From: Ralstonia insidiosa
Lineage (GTDB): Bacteria; Pseudomonadota; Gammaproteobacteria; Burkholderiales; Burkholderiaceae
Assembly (NCBI RefSeq): GCF_008801405.1
Contig: NZ_VZPV01000001.1
Span: 1,488,001-1,552,000, forward strand
Direction: 5' to 3'
DNA length: 64,000 nucleotides
In this document: piece by piece, positions 44,880 to 53,965 of the stretch
Layout of the letters: each line of letters begins with the position of its first letter
How positions within the stretch are numbered: position 1 is the first letter of the stretch
The notes under the pieces: generated by a model
What the model saw: the letters and a program-made list of their open reading frames with translations, nothing else
Database searches by the model: none
What the model was told of the DNA's origin: nothing
Program-made: the position numbers and the translations under genes

Positions 44880-45512
44880 TTACGACGCGCGCTTCTTGGC
44901 CGGCGCGCGCTTGGCTGCCGTCTTGGTCGCCGTTTTTGCGGCAGTCTTCGTGGCGGGCTTGCCGGTGCCGGTTGCGCGTTTGCTGGCGGGCTTTTTGGCG
45001 GCAGCGGTCTTGGCGGGCGCCTTCTTGGCCGGTGCTGCAGCCTTGGTCGGGCGCTCACCGGCCAGCGCCGGCTTGGTAGTGCGGCGCTTGGCCGGCGTGA
45101 CCTCTTCGGCCTCGTCTTCCTCGTCGTCGTAACCTTCGCTGGCCTTGGGCAGGCCGCGCTTGCTGGTTCCGCCGAGTTCGACGCGCACCGGCTTGTCGCC
45201 CCAGATTTCTTCCAGGTTGTAGTACTGGCGCAGTTGCGGCTGGAAGATGTGGACCACGGCGTCGCCGCAGTCAACCAGCACCCATTCGCCCACGTCTTCG
45301 CCTTCCACGGCGATGACGTGGCCGCCGGCTTCCTTGACGGCGTCACGGACGGACGCGGCGAGGGCCTTGGTCTGACGATTGGACGTGCCGCTAGCGATGA
45401 CCGTGCGGTCGAACAGCTCGGTCAGGTGGGTCGTATTGAAGACCTTGATGTCTTGCGCCTTGACGTCTTCGAGCGCGTCGACGATCACGCGTTGTAGTTT
45501 GCGAATATCCAT
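44880..45512 (-). CDS. rsfS: Ribosomal silencing factor RsfS with long basic tail
   Basis: 210 residues. Residues 1-115 are the RsfS fold (VIASGTSNRQTKALAASV, then GEWVLVDCGDAVVHIFQ), which binds ribosomal protein L14 and blocks subunit joining in starvation. Usual members end there; this one adds 95 residues: an acidic patch YDDEEDEAEE at 128-137 and then about 70 residues almost only Lys, Ala, Thr, Pro and Arg, like a histone-H1 tail. The tail may bind rRNA or DNA. It lies between nadD and rlmH as expected. Confidence 0.93.
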   Translation of the reverse strand: MDIRKLQRVIVDALEDVKAQDIKVFNTTHLTELFDRTVIASGTSNRQTKALAASVRDAVKEAGGHVIAVEGEDVGEWVLVDCGDAVVHIFQPQLRQYYNLEEIWGDKPVRVELGGTSKRGLPKASEGYDDEEDEAEEVTPAKRRTTKPALAGERPTKAAAPAKKAPAKTAAAKKPASKRATGTGKPATKTAAKTATKTAAKRAPAKKRAS

Positions 45513-45584
45513 ACTGAGTGAGAAGAACGTTTAAAGGGCGAGAAAAAAGGTCAAAAAAGCGCGTAAATACAGTGAATCACGCGG

Positions 45585-46295
45585 TCAGGCACTGACCGTG
45601 CCATTGGCACGGCGATACAGCGAATGCGATTGGATCAGGTCGGCCACGCCGGCGGGCAGGTCGGCGTCGCAGCGTTCGCCGGCGGCGAGCAGCTGGCGCA
45701 GGCGGGTGGACGACAGGTCGACGGATAGCGTCTGGTCGATCCACATATGGCCGGCGGGAGCGCATTGTACCAATGCCGTGTCACCCCGGCGCACATCCAG
45801 CTCGCGTTGCACCGGCGCGTGCAGAGCGTGCAGGTCGAAACCGGGGCGCGTGGCCACGCACAGGTGCACGTATTCGAACAGGTCTTGCCAGCCATGCCAG
45901 GTGTCCAGGCCGACGAGCTGGTCGGCGCCCATCAGCCACGCCATGGAGGTTTCCGGCCCGTAGACGCCGCGTAATTCACGCACGGTGTCGATGGTGTAGC
46001 TGGGGCCGTGGCGGTCGACTTCCATGCTGCTCGCGTGAACCCGGGCGCGGCCACCGCGTACCGCTTTCGCGGCCAGTTCAGTCATGGCAAAGCGCAGCGG
46101 GGCGGGGGTGATGTCGGCGGCTTTTTGCCACGACACGCCGGTCGGAATCCACAGCAGTTCGTCCAGATCGAGCCGGGCGATGCACAGTTCGGCCAGGGCG
46201 ATATGGCCGACGTGCGGCGGATCGAATGTGCCGCCCAGCAAACCCAGGCGATACGGGCGGTCGAGATTGGGGCGCACGAAGGTGGGAAGCGTCAT
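45585..46295 (-). CDS. nadD: Nicotinate-nucleotide adenylyltransferase
   Basis: 236 residues. GLLGGTFDPPHVGHIALAE is the nucleotidyltransferase HxGH site and SSTRLRQLL the C-terminal ISSTxIR motif. It makes deamido-NAD from nicotinate mononucleotide and ATP. Its ATG overlaps the hemF stop (ATGA); rsfS follows 72 bases downstream. Confidence 0.95.
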   Translation of the reverse strand: MTLPTFVRPNLDRPYRLGLLGGTFDPPHVGHIALAELCIARLDLDELLWIPTGVSWQKAADITPAPLRFAMTELAAKAVRGGRARVHASSMEVDRHGPSYTIDTVRELRGVYGPETSMAWLMGADQLVGLDTWHGWQDLFEYVHLCVATRPGFDLHALHAPVQRELDVRRGDTALVQCAPAGHMWIDQTLSVDLSSTRLRQLLAAGERCDADLPAGVADLIQSHSLYRRANGTVSA

Positions 46296-47200
46296 ACCCA
46301 GTCGCGCGCCGGCAGGAAGTCGGTGTACAGCGCCGCTTCCGGCGAGCCCGCTTCGGGTTGCCAGTCGTAGCGCCAGTTGGCCACGGGCGGCATCGACATC
46401 AGGATCGATTCCGTGCGGCCGCCGCTTTGCAGGCCGAACAGCGTGCCGCGGTCGAACACCAGGTTGAACTCAACATAGCGTCCACGGCGATAGGCCTGGA
46501 AGGCGCGTTCGCGCTCGCCGTACGGCGTGGCGTGGCGTTGCTCGGCGATGGGCAGCCAGGCGGGCAGGAAGGCGTCGCCGACGGAGCGCATCATCTCGAA
46601 GCTGCGCTCGAACCCCAGTTCGGCAAAGTCATCGAAGAAGATGCCGCCGATGCCGCGCGCTTCCTTGCGGTGCTTCAGATAGAAATAGTCATCACACCAC
46701 TGCTTGAAGCGCGGATAGAGCTCGTCGCCGTACGGGGCGAGGGCGCCCTGGCAGGTGCGGTGGAAGTGCGACGCGTCTTCGGTGAAGCCGTAGTAGGGCG
46801 TGAGATCCATGCCGCCCCCGAACCACCAGACGGGTTCGGCATCGGGCCGCACGGCGACGAAGCAGCGCACGTTCATGTGCACCGTCGGTACGTACGGGTT
46901 GCGCGGGTGGAAGACCAATGACACACCCATCGCTTCGAAGCCGCGTCCGGCCAGTTCGGGCCGGTTGGCGGTGGCCGACGGGGGCAGGGTGTCGCCCATC
47001 ACGTGTGAGAAGCCGACGCCGCCGCGCTCCAGCAGCGAGCCGCCTTCCAGGATGCGGGTGCGGCCGCTACCGCGCAGGCGTTCGGTGGGCGGTTTTTCCC
47101 ACGAATCGGTGGCGAAGGTGCCGCCGTCGAGTGCGCCGGCAGCGGTGGTGATGCGGTCCTGCAGGTCCAGCAGGTAGGCGCGGACGGCTTGGGTATCCAT
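46292..47200 (-). CDS. hemF: Oxygen-dependent coproporphyrinogen III oxidase
   Basis: 302 residues from the ATG at 47200, matching the family length; an ATG at 47236 would add 12 residues. Motifs include GGVGFSHVMG, RNPYVPTVHMNVRCF, WWFGGGMDLTPYYG, and GIGGIFFDDF, the substrate and subunit signatures. It decarboxylates coproporphyrinogen III to protoporphyrinogen IX with O2 in haem synthesis. It overlaps nadD by four bases. Confidence 0.95.
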   Translation of the reverse strand: MDTQAVRAYLLDLQDRITTAAGALDGGTFATDSWEKPPTERLRGSGRTRILEGGSLLERGGVGFSHVMGDTLPPSATANRPELAGRGFEAMGVSLVFHPRNPYVPTVHMNVRCFVAVRPDAEPVWWFGGGMDLTPYYGFTEDASHFHRTCQGALAPYGDELYPRFKQWCDDYFYLKHRKEARGIGGIFFDDFAELGFERSFEMMRSVGDAFLPAWLPIAEQRHATPYGERERAFQAYRRGRYVEFNLVFDRGTLFGLQSGGRTESILMSMPPVANWRYDWQPEAGSPEAALYTDFLPARDWV

Positions 47201-47303
47201 CAGATTCGGGCGGGGCCGTTGGGGCGGCCGGGTCATACGGTTGTCACCATTGTAGCGGGCGGGCCGCTTGGGGCTTGTTGGGAATCACCCGGGGTGACGG
47301 AAG

Positions 47304-47336
47304 CCGCGCTTGCCCCATGGTGGGGCATCAGCGCGG
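47304..47336. repeat. Strong compound hairpin between purD and hemF
   Basis: CCGCGCT (47304-47310) pairs with AGCGCGG (47330-47336), and inside it GCCCCA (47312-47317) pairs with TGGGGC (47321-47326). Thirteen pairs without a T run: not a standard terminator, but could slow polymerase or set mRNA ends between purD and hemF. Confidence 0.55.
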
Positions 47337-47346
47337 CAGGGATCGC

Positions 47347-48615
47347 TCAATGGCGGATGGCGCGGTGGCCGATATCGGTCCGGTACTGGGCGCCGTCGAA
47401 CTTGATTTGTTCGATGGCGTTATACGCGGCGCGCTGGGCCGCCTTGACGGTGTCAGCCAGGCCGACGACGCACAGCACACGGCCGCCGTTGGTGGTCAGC
47501 ACGCCGTCCTTGAGCGTGGTGCCGGCGTGGAAGGTGACGCTGTCTTCCGTCTCCTTCGGGATGCCGGTGATGACATCGCCCTTGCGCGGCGTGTCCGGAT
47601 AGTTGTGGGCAGCCATCACCACGCCCAGCGCGGTACGGCGGTCCCATTCGAGTTCCATGCCGTCGAGCTTGCCGTCGATGGCGCGGTCGAGCACGTCGTA
47701 CAGGTCGGTCTTCATGCGCGCCATGATGGGCTGCGTTTCCGGGTCGCCCATGCGGCAGTTGAATTCGAGCGTCTTGGGCGTGCCGTCGGCGTCGATCATC
47801 AGGCCGGCGTAGAGGAAACCGGTGTATGGGATGCCGTCCTTTTCCATGCCGCGGATGGTCGGCATGATGATCTCGCGCAGCGCGCGGGCGTGCAGCGTGG
47901 GCGTGACCACCGGCGCGGGCGAGTACGCGCCCATGCCGCCCGTGTTGGGGCCAGCGTCGCCGTCGAGCAGGCGCTTGTGGTCCTGGCTGGTAGCCAGCGC
48001 CACCACGTTCTTGCCGTCGCACACGACGATGAAGCTGGCTTCTTCGCCAGCCAGGAATTCTTCGATCACGACGCGCGCACCGGCGTCGCCCAGGCGGTTG
48101 TCGGCCAGCATCATGTCGATGGCGCTGTGCGCTTCTTCGGCCGTCATCGCCACGACCACGCCCTTGCCGGCAGCCAGGCCATCGGCCTTGATGACGATCG
48201 GGGCGCCTTCCTGGTCAATGTAGGCGTGCGCTTGTGCCGCGTCGCTGAAGGTCTGGTACTTGGCGGTCGGAATGCCGTGGCGATGCATGAACGCCTTGGC
48301 AAAATCCTTCGACGACTCAAGCTGCGCCGCAGCCTGGGTCGGCCCGAAGATGCGCAGGCCCTTGCTGCGGAACAGATCAACGATACCGGCGGCCAGCGGG
48401 GCTTCCGGGCCGACCACTGTGAAGTGGATGCCTTCGCGCTCGGCAAACGCGGCCAGCACTTCCGGGTCCGTGATCGGCAGATTCTGCAGGCGCTTGTCGA
48501 GCGCCGTGCCGCCATTGCCCGGCGCCACGTAGACCACCTGCACCTTGGGCGAGCGTGCCAGCTTCCATGCCAGGGCGTGCTCTCGACCGCCCGAACCGAC
48601 CACCATCACTTTCAT
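47347..48615 (-). CDS. purD: Phosphoribosylamine-glycine ligase
   Basis: 422 residues. The start KVMVVGSGGREHALAWKL is the family N-terminus, so ATG 48615 is chosen over one five codons upstream. ATP-grasp motifs follow: PIVIKADGLAAGKGVVVA, FLAGEEASFIVV and LEFNCRMGDPETQ. It forms GAR in purine synthesis. A terminator separates it from yebC upstream. Confidence 0.97.
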   Translation of the reverse strand: MKVMVVGSGGREHALAWKLARSPKVQVVYVAPGNGGTALDKRLQNLPITDPEVLAAFAEREGIHFTVVGPEAPLAAGIVDLFRSKGLRIFGPTQAAAQLESSKDFAKAFMHRHGIPTAKYQTFSDAAQAHAYIDQEGAPIVIKADGLAAGKGVVVAMTAEEAHSAIDMMLADNRLGDAGARVVIEEFLAGEEASFIVVCDGKNVVALATSQDHKRLLDGDAGPNTGGMGAYSPAPVVTPTLHARALREIIMPTIRGMEKDGIPYTGFLYAGLMIDADGTPKTLEFNCRMGDPETQPIMARMKTDLYDVLDRAIDGKLDGMELEWDRRTALGVVMAAHNYPDTPRKGDVITGIPKETEDSVTFHAGTTLKDGVLTTNGGRVLCVVGLADTVKAAQRAAYNAIEQIKFDGAQYRTDIGHRAIRH

Positions 48616-48644
48616 GCTGTACCTACTCAAAAAATCGAAAACTG

Positions 48645-48682
48645 GAAAACAAAAACGGCGATCGGTCAGGTCGATCGCCGTT
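48645..48682 (-). terminator. Rho-independent terminator of yebC
   Basis: An 11-pair perfect stem (48654-48664 with 48672-48682) with a seven-base loop is followed on the minus strand by TTTTTGTTTTCC. It lies between yebC and purD and should reduce read-through into purD. Confidence 0.85.
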
Positions 48683-48699
48683 ATGCGCGCGTCTCGGGC

Positions 48700-49425
48700 T
48701 TATTCCCCGATGACCGCGTTGGTGAAGACTTCCTGCACGTCGTCCAGGTTTTCCAGAACGTCGAGCAGCTTCTGCATCTTGACCGCATCTTCGCCGGTGA
48801 ACTCGACTTCGTTCTGCGGCTTCATGATGACTTCGGCCAGTTCGGCCTTGAAGCCAGCGGCTTCCAGTGCGGTCTTGACCTTGGTGAAATCGTGGGGCGG
48901 GCAGATGACTTCGAGTGCGCCGTCTTCATGCGTGACGACGTCGTCGGCGCCGGCTTCGAGCGCGGCGTCCATCAGCTTGTCTTCCGGCGTGCCGGGGGCA
49001 AAGATGAACTGGCCGACATGGTCGAACAGGAACGCCACCGAGCCGGCGACGCCCATGTTGCCGCCGTATTTGTCAAAGCCGTGGCGGACTTCGGCCACGG
49101 TGCGCGTGCGGTTGTCGGTCAGGCAGTCGACGATGATGGCGGCGCCATTGATGCCGTAGCCTTCGTAGCGGATTTCTTCGTAGTTCGCGCCTTCCAGGCC
49201 ACCCACGCCGCGCTGGATGGCGCGCTGGATGTTGTCCTTGGGCATGTTGGCGTCGGTGGCCTTGTCCATGGCCAGGCGCAGGCGGGGGTTCGAATCCGCA
49301 TCACCGCCGCCCAGGCGGGCCGCCACGGTGATTTCCTTGATCAGGCGCGTCCAAATCTTGCCGCGCTTGGCGTCGGCAGCGGCTTTTTTATGCTTGATAT
49401 TGGCCCATTTGGAATGACCGGCCAT
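48700..49425 (-). CDS. YebC/PmpR family protein (TACO1-like)
   Basis: 241 residues. MAGHSKWANIKHKKAAADAK is the invariant start, so ATG 49425 is chosen. Blocks NPRLRLAMDKATDANMP and RYEGYGINGAAIIVDCLTDN are intact. Members were described as transcription regulators, and recent work shows a role in translation of proline-rich stretches. First gene of the minus-strand run; divergent from the HerA-like gene. Confidence 0.95.
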   Translation of the reverse strand: MAGHSKWANIKHKKAAADAKRGKIWTRLIKEITVAARLGGGDADSNPRLRLAMDKATDANMPKDNIQRAIQRGVGGLEGANYEEIRYEGYGINGAAIIVDCLTDNRTRTVAEVRHGFDKYGGNMGVAGSVAFLFDHVGQFIFAPGTPEDKLMDAALEAGADDVVTHEDGALEVICPPHDFTKVKTALEAAGFKAELAEVIMKPQNEVEFTGEDAVKMQKLLDVLENLDDVQEVFTNAVIGE

Positions 49426-49608
49426 GAAACTCTCCGAGCGGAATGCGGTGGAAATGCTGTGGAATCTGGCGCCCAGATGGCGGTTTGACGCCACCTGCAC
49501 GCTCTATAATCGGTCGTAGATTTTAGCATGCTGCACACGCCCGCCGACCCGTCCATCCGGTCGAGCAATAGGCGCCCGCCCCCAAAGATTGATCCCCGTC
49601 TGAATGCC

Positions 49609-51183
49609 ATGACCGATCCCATCCTCGTTGCCAAGAACACGAAAACTGAGTTGGTGCTGCTGCCCCAGCTGGCCAACCGGCATGGCCTGATTACCGGCGC
49701 CACCGGCACCGGCAAGACCGTCACCCTGCAAACGATCGCGCAGGGCCTGTCGAAGATCGGCGTGCCGGTCTTCCTGGCTGACGTCAAAGGTGACCTGACC
49801 GGCATTTCGCAGCCTGGCCAGTCGAACGACAAGCTCAAGGCGCGCCTGCAGGAGCGCGGTCTGGAAGAACCGCAATGGGCCGGCTGCCCCGTCACGCTGT
49901 GGGATGTGTACGGCGAGAAGGGCCACCCCGTGCGCGCCACCGTGTCGGACATGGGCCCGCTGATGCTGTCGCGCATGCTGGAGTTGAACGACATCCAGAC
50001 CGGCGTGCTCAATCTCGTCTTCCGGATTGCGGATGACTCCGGCCTCGCGCTGCTCGACATGAAAGACCTGCGCGCGATGCTGCAGCACGTCGGCGAGCAC
50101 TCGTCGGAGTACACGAACAAGTACGGCAACATCTCGTCGGCCAGCATCGGGGCCATCCAGCGCAACCTGATCGCGCTGGAAGAGCAGGGCGCCGACAAGT
50201 TCTTCGGCGAGCCGATGCTCGATATCAACGACCTGATGCAGACCGTGCGCGGCCAGGGCGTGATCAACATCCTGGCGGCCGACAAGCTGCTCAATGCGCC
50301 CAAGCTGTACGCGACGTTCCTGCTGTGGATGCTCTCGGAGCTGTTCGAGCACCTGCCGGAAGTGGGCGATCTGGACAAGCCCAAGCTGGCCTTCTTCTTT
50401 GACGAGGCGCACCTGTTATTCAACGATGCGCCGCCGTCGCTGTTGCAGAAGGTGGAGCAAGTGGTGCGGCTGATCCGCTCGAAGGGCGTGGGCGTGTACT
50501 TCGTGACGCAGAACCCGTCCGATGTGCCTGACACGGTGCTCGGCCAGCTCGGCAACCGCGTGCAGCACGCGCTGCGCGCCTTCACGCCGCGTGATCAGAA
50601 AGCCGTGAAGGCGGCCGCGACCACGATGCGAGCGAACCCGGAATTCAGCATCGAACAGGCCATCGGCGAACTGGCGGTGGGCGAGGCGCTGATCTCCATG
50701 CTTGATGAAGGCGGACGCCCTGAGATTACGGAGCGCGCCTTCGTCGTGCCGCCTGCATCGCGTATCGGGCCGATTTCGGATGACGAGCGCCGCGCGTTGC
50801 TCGCCAATTCGCTGGTAGCCGGCCGTTATGACACGGCAATCGATCGGGAATCGGCCTACGAAATCCTGACCGGACGTGTGGCGACGGGTGGCGCAGCATC
50901 TGCGCCGGCTCCGGGGTCCATCGGCACGGATTTTGGTGCTTCGTCGGGTTCGGCGCCCACGTCGGTCCCCGCACCTGCACCTGCACCCGCACAGCAGGAG
51001 GGCGGCGGCTGGCTTGGCGAGGTCGGCTCGATCCTGACCAAGGGCACCGGCCGCACCGGCCGCGGGGACTCGATTGTCGAAACGCTGGCCAAGTCGACCA
51101 TGCGCACGATCGGCTCGACGGTCGGGCGCGAGATCGTACGCGGGGTGCTGGGCAGCATCCTCGGCGGGTCGAAGAAGCGCTGA
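49609..51183 (+). CDS. HerA-like ATPase of the DUF853/YjgR family
   Basis: 524 residues from the ATG at 49609. LANRHGLITGATGTGKT is the Walker A; KLAFFFDEAHLLF the Walker B; VGVYFVTQNPSDVPDTVLGQLGNRVQHALRAF the arginine-finger-side motif. The C-terminal region is a Pro/Ala/Ser-rich linker followed by a helical end. YjgR proteins are predicted DNA or RNA translocases; the role is unknown. An ATG at 49528, closer to a TATAAT at 49505-49510, would add 27 poorly conserved residues. Confidence 0.88.
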   Translation: MTDPILVAKNTKTELVLLPQLANRHGLITGATGTGKTVTLQTIAQGLSKIGVPVFLADVKGDLTGISQPGQSNDKLKARLQERGLEEPQWAGCPVTLWDVYGEKGHPVRATVSDMGPLMLSRMLELNDIQTGVLNLVFRIADDSGLALLDMKDLRAMLQHVGEHSSEYTNKYGNISSASIGAIQRNLIALEEQGADKFFGEPMLDINDLMQTVRGQGVINILAADKLLNAPKLYATFLLWMLSELFEHLPEVGDLDKPKLAFFFDEAHLLFNDAPPSLLQKVEQVVRLIRSKGVGVYFVTQNPSDVPDTVLGQLGNRVQHALRAFTPRDQKAVKAAATTMRANPEFSIEQAIGELAVGEALISMLDEGGRPEITERAFVVPPASRIGPISDDERRALLANSLVAGRYDTAIDRESAYEILTGRVATGGAASAPAPGSIGTDFGASSGSAPTSVPAPAPAPAQQEGGGWLGEVGSILTKGTGRTGRGDSIVETLAKSTMRTIGSTVGREIVRGVLGSILGGSKKR

Positions 51184-51344
51184 TCTGCGTGGGTTTCTGA
51201 CTTTCATCAGGTAACACGCGGCGGGCGGGATGAGACCGCCCCTGCGCTTGACCGCACGCAATACCCAGCTTGCCAGTCTCCCTAGACTGCATCGGGCCGA
51301 GGCATCATCCGGTGCCGCGGCCCTCAATCCGGGAGATCTGGCAT

Positions 51345-51497
51345 ATGACCGCACTCAAAATCTTGTTCACGACCGATACCGGCCTGGCGAGCCTCGCCGT
51401 CATCGGCTTTCTCATCGGCATGGGCGCGTTCTTCTGGCGCCTTTTCGTTCGCAAGATGCGCGAAGAAGAACGCGCCGCCAAGCAGCGCCAAGCCTGA
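51345..51497 (+). CDS. Membrane microprotein, DUF3149-like
   Basis: 50 residues. ATG at 51345 with GGGAG at 51332-51336. One membrane segment (LASLAVIGFLIGMGAFFWRL) is followed by a basic, charged tail RKMREEERAAKQRQA, so the C-terminus probably faces the cytoplasm. Size, glycine spacing and FFWRLFVRK resemble DUF3149. Function unknown. Closed by a terminator shared with upp. Confidence 0.75.
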   Translation: MTALKILFTTDTGLASLAVIGFLIGMGAFFWRLFVRKMREEERAAKQRQA

Positions 51498-51521
51498 TCA
51501 GTGCCGCTACCGCACGCACCA

Positions 51522-51560
51522 AAACAAACAGCCGGCAATGCCGGCTGTTGTTGTTTGCGT
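51522..51560. terminator. Bidirectional terminator between the DUF3149-like gene and upp
   Basis: AACAGCCGG (51528-51536) pairs with CCGGCTGTT (51542-51550) around CAATG. T-rich tracts follow on both strands (GTTGTTTG on the plus, TGTTTTGG on the minus), so it can end both convergent transcripts. Confidence 0.75.
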
Positions 51561-51574
51561 AGAACGCAGTGCGA

Positions 51575-52225
51575 TCAGTTCTTCGTGCCGAACAGGCGGT
51601 CGCCCGCATCGCCCAGGCCGGGGATGATGTAAGCGTGCTCGTCCAGGTGCGAATCCAGCGAAGCAACGAACAGCTTCACGCCCGGATGCGCCTTCTGGAA
51701 AACCTCCACGCCTTCCGGTGCGGCCACCAGCGCCAGGAAGAGGATGTTCTCGTCCGGCACGCCGCGCTTCTTCATCACGTCGATGGCGTGCACGGCCGAG
51801 TAGCCGGTAGCGACCATCGGATCGCACAGGATGAAGGTGCGGTCTTCCAGATCCGGCAGGCGCACGAGGTATTCCACCGGGCGGTGGTGCTCGTCGCGGT
51901 AGACGCCGATATGGCCGATGCGCGCCGAGGGAATCAGCTCCACCAGCCCATCGCTCATGCCCACGCCCGCGCGCAGCACCGGCACAACGGCCAGCTTGCG
52001 GCCGGCGATGACGGGGGCTTCCATCGGGCCCATCGGCGTGTCGATGTGGCGGCTGGTCAGCGGCAGGTTGCGCGTGATCTCATAGCCCATCAGCAGCGTG
52101 ATCTCGCGCAGCAGCTCGCGGAACGTGCGCGTGGACGTGTCCTTGTCGCGCATGTGCGTGAGCTTGTGCTGGATCAGCGGGTGATTGAGGATGAACAGGT
52201 TCGGAAAGCGCGGATCTTGTTTCAT
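51575..52225 (-). CDS. upp: Uracil phosphoribosyltransferase
   Basis: 216 residues. ILNHPLIQHKLTHMRDKDTS is the family start, PVLRAGVGMSDG the substrate loop and ILCDPMVATGYSA the PRPP-binding loop. It salvages uracil to UMP. The NCS1 carrier gene lies 63 bases upstream on the same strand, so both probably form a uracil uptake and salvage unit. Confidence 0.97.
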   Translation of the reverse strand: MKQDPRFPNLFILNHPLIQHKLTHMRDKDTSTRTFRELLREITLLMGYEITRNLPLTSRHIDTPMGPMEAPVIAGRKLAVVPVLRAGVGMSDGLVELIPSARIGHIGVYRDEHHRPVEYLVRLPDLEDRTFILCDPMVATGYSAVHAIDVMKKRGVPDENILFLALVAAPEGVEVFQKAHPGVKLFVASLDSHLDEHAYIIPGLGDAGDRLFGTKN

Positions 52226-52288
52226 GGCGAGAAGGATGCAGTAGTGGGGCGCATTGTAAGGCGCGCCCCATGTAGATAATCGAGCGGC

Positions 52289-53773
52289 TTATCGGCGGCC
52301 GCGCATCAGAATGATGTAGACCACGGCCGAAATCGCCAGCCCCACGAACCACGCATACGTGTACAGCGCTTCGAACACGCCCGGCACGCTGGCCACGAAA
52401 CCGGCCTGCTTGAAGAAGCCCGGCAGGTTCGGCAGCACGCCGATGATGAGTGCGACGATGGCACGGCCGTTCCAGCCGTTGCCATAGCCGTAGGGGCCGT
52501 CCACGCGGAACAGCTCGCCGGTCTTGAGCACAGTGCGGCGTACCAGGAAGTAGTCGACCATCATGATGCCGGCCACCGGGCCCAGCAGCGCGCCGTAACC
52601 CACGAGCCACGTGAAGATGTAGCCCTTGGTGGTCTCAAGAATCTTCCACGGCATCATCGCCAGGCCGATGCCCGCCGTGATGTAGCCGCCGATGCGGAAC
52701 GAGATGCGATGCGGCGCCAGGTTCGAAAAGTCATACGCCGGCGACACCACGTTGGCGGCGATGTTGGTCATCAGCGTAGCGGTGATCAGCGCCAGCAGCG
52801 CGACGATGACCGACGGGCCCGTCATCTTGCCGGCGAGGGTGACCGGGTCCCAGATGGCCTGGCCGTAGATAACGACCGTGGACGAGGTGACGAGCACGGC
52901 CACCAGTGCCAGCAGCCCCATCGGCAGCGGCAGGCCAATCGCCTGGCCGACGAGTTGATCGCGCTGGCTGCGCGCAAAGCGTGTGAAGTCCGGAATGTTC
53001 AGCGCCAGCGTGGCCCAGTAGCCGACCATGGCGGTGAGCGACGGCCAGAAGAAGCCCCAGAACTCGCCCGCACGCTTGCCGCCCTCAGCAAACGCCGATG
53101 GCGCCGACAGCATCGGGCCAAAGCCACCCGCATTGACGTACGCCCACCAGACCAGGCCCAGCGCGGCCAGGATCAGCAGCGGCGTGGCCAGCGCCTGGAA
53201 GCGCTTGATCGACTCCAGCCCCTTGGTGATCAGCCAGATGTGCAGGCCCCAGAACAGCAGGAAGCAGAACCCCTGGCCCGGGTTGATGCCCAGGCCCGGA
53301 ATGTTGCTGCCCACCAGCATGTTGTCGGTGACGACGTTCAGGATCGTGTAGATCGCCTGGCTGCCGAGCCACGTCTGGATGCCGAACCAGCCGCACGCCA
53401 CGATGGCCCGCAGGATGGCCGGCAACTGCGCACCGCGTACGCCAAACGACGCCCGCACTAGTACAGGAAAGGGGATGCCATATTTGGTACCCGCATGGCC
53501 GACCAGCACCATCGGTACGAGCACGATCAGGTTGCCCAGGAACACCGTCAGCACGGCCTGCCACCAGTTCATGCCCTCGCTCATCAGCCCCGAGGCCAGC
53601 ATGTACGCCGGCACCGATACCACCATCGACACCCACAGCGCGGCGTAGTTGGTAGCCGTCCAGGTGCGGGCAGCTTGCGGGGTGGGGTTGAGGTCTTCGT
53701 TCCAGAGGGTCGGGTCGGGTGCCGCGACTGCATCGGCGCCCGCGGAGAAGGCGGGGGAGGTGGTTTGGCTCAT
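52289..53773 (-). CDS. NCS1-family nucleobase:cation symporter
   Basis: 494 residues from the ATG at 53773, with about 12 helices. NCS1 marks: LWNEDLNPTPQAARTW before helix 1, FGIQTWLGSQAI in helix 3, and a central NIPDFTRFARSQRDQ. The family imports uracil, cytosine, purines, allantoin or hydantoin. Position directly before upp favours uracil, but this is inference from context. Confidence 0.9.
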   Translation of the reverse strand: MSQTTSPAFSAGADAVAAPDPTLWNEDLNPTPQAARTWTATNYAALWVSMVVSVPAYMLASGLMSEGMNWWQAVLTVFLGNLIVLVPMVLVGHAGTKYGIPFPVLVRASFGVRGAQLPAILRAIVACGWFGIQTWLGSQAIYTILNVVTDNMLVGSNIPGLGINPGQGFCFLLFWGLHIWLITKGLESIKRFQALATPLLILAALGLVWWAYVNAGGFGPMLSAPSAFAEGGKRAGEFWGFFWPSLTAMVGYWATLALNIPDFTRFARSQRDQLVGQAIGLPLPMGLLALVAVLVTSSTVVIYGQAIWDPVTLAGKMTGPSVIVALLALITATLMTNIAANVVSPAYDFSNLAPHRISFRIGGYITAGIGLAMMPWKILETTKGYIFTWLVGYGALLGPVAGIMMVDYFLVRRTVLKTGELFRVDGPYGYGNGWNGRAIVALIIGVLPNLPGFFKQAGFVASVPGVFEALYTYAWFVGLAISAVVYIILMRGRR

Positions 53774-53965
53774 GGGGTGTGGAATCCGTTGTCGTTGTAG
53801 CTCTATCGGAATATTCGGAATGCAGGCGCGATTGTACGGCGGTCCGGATGCGCTCAAGCGAAAGCCGTGCCACGTGCAGCGCACCTGTCGTCGGAACGTT
53901 TTGTTGAATTCCAATACAATCGACCGCGCCCTCCAACACGTCCTGCGCCTCTCTCGCGCTCCGTT

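Noticed and set aside
49485..49510. TTGACG and TATAAT as a promoter of the HerA-like gene
   Set aside because: The spacer is only 14 bases; the TATAAT may be real, but the -35 cannot be paired with confidence, so no promoter feature is listed.
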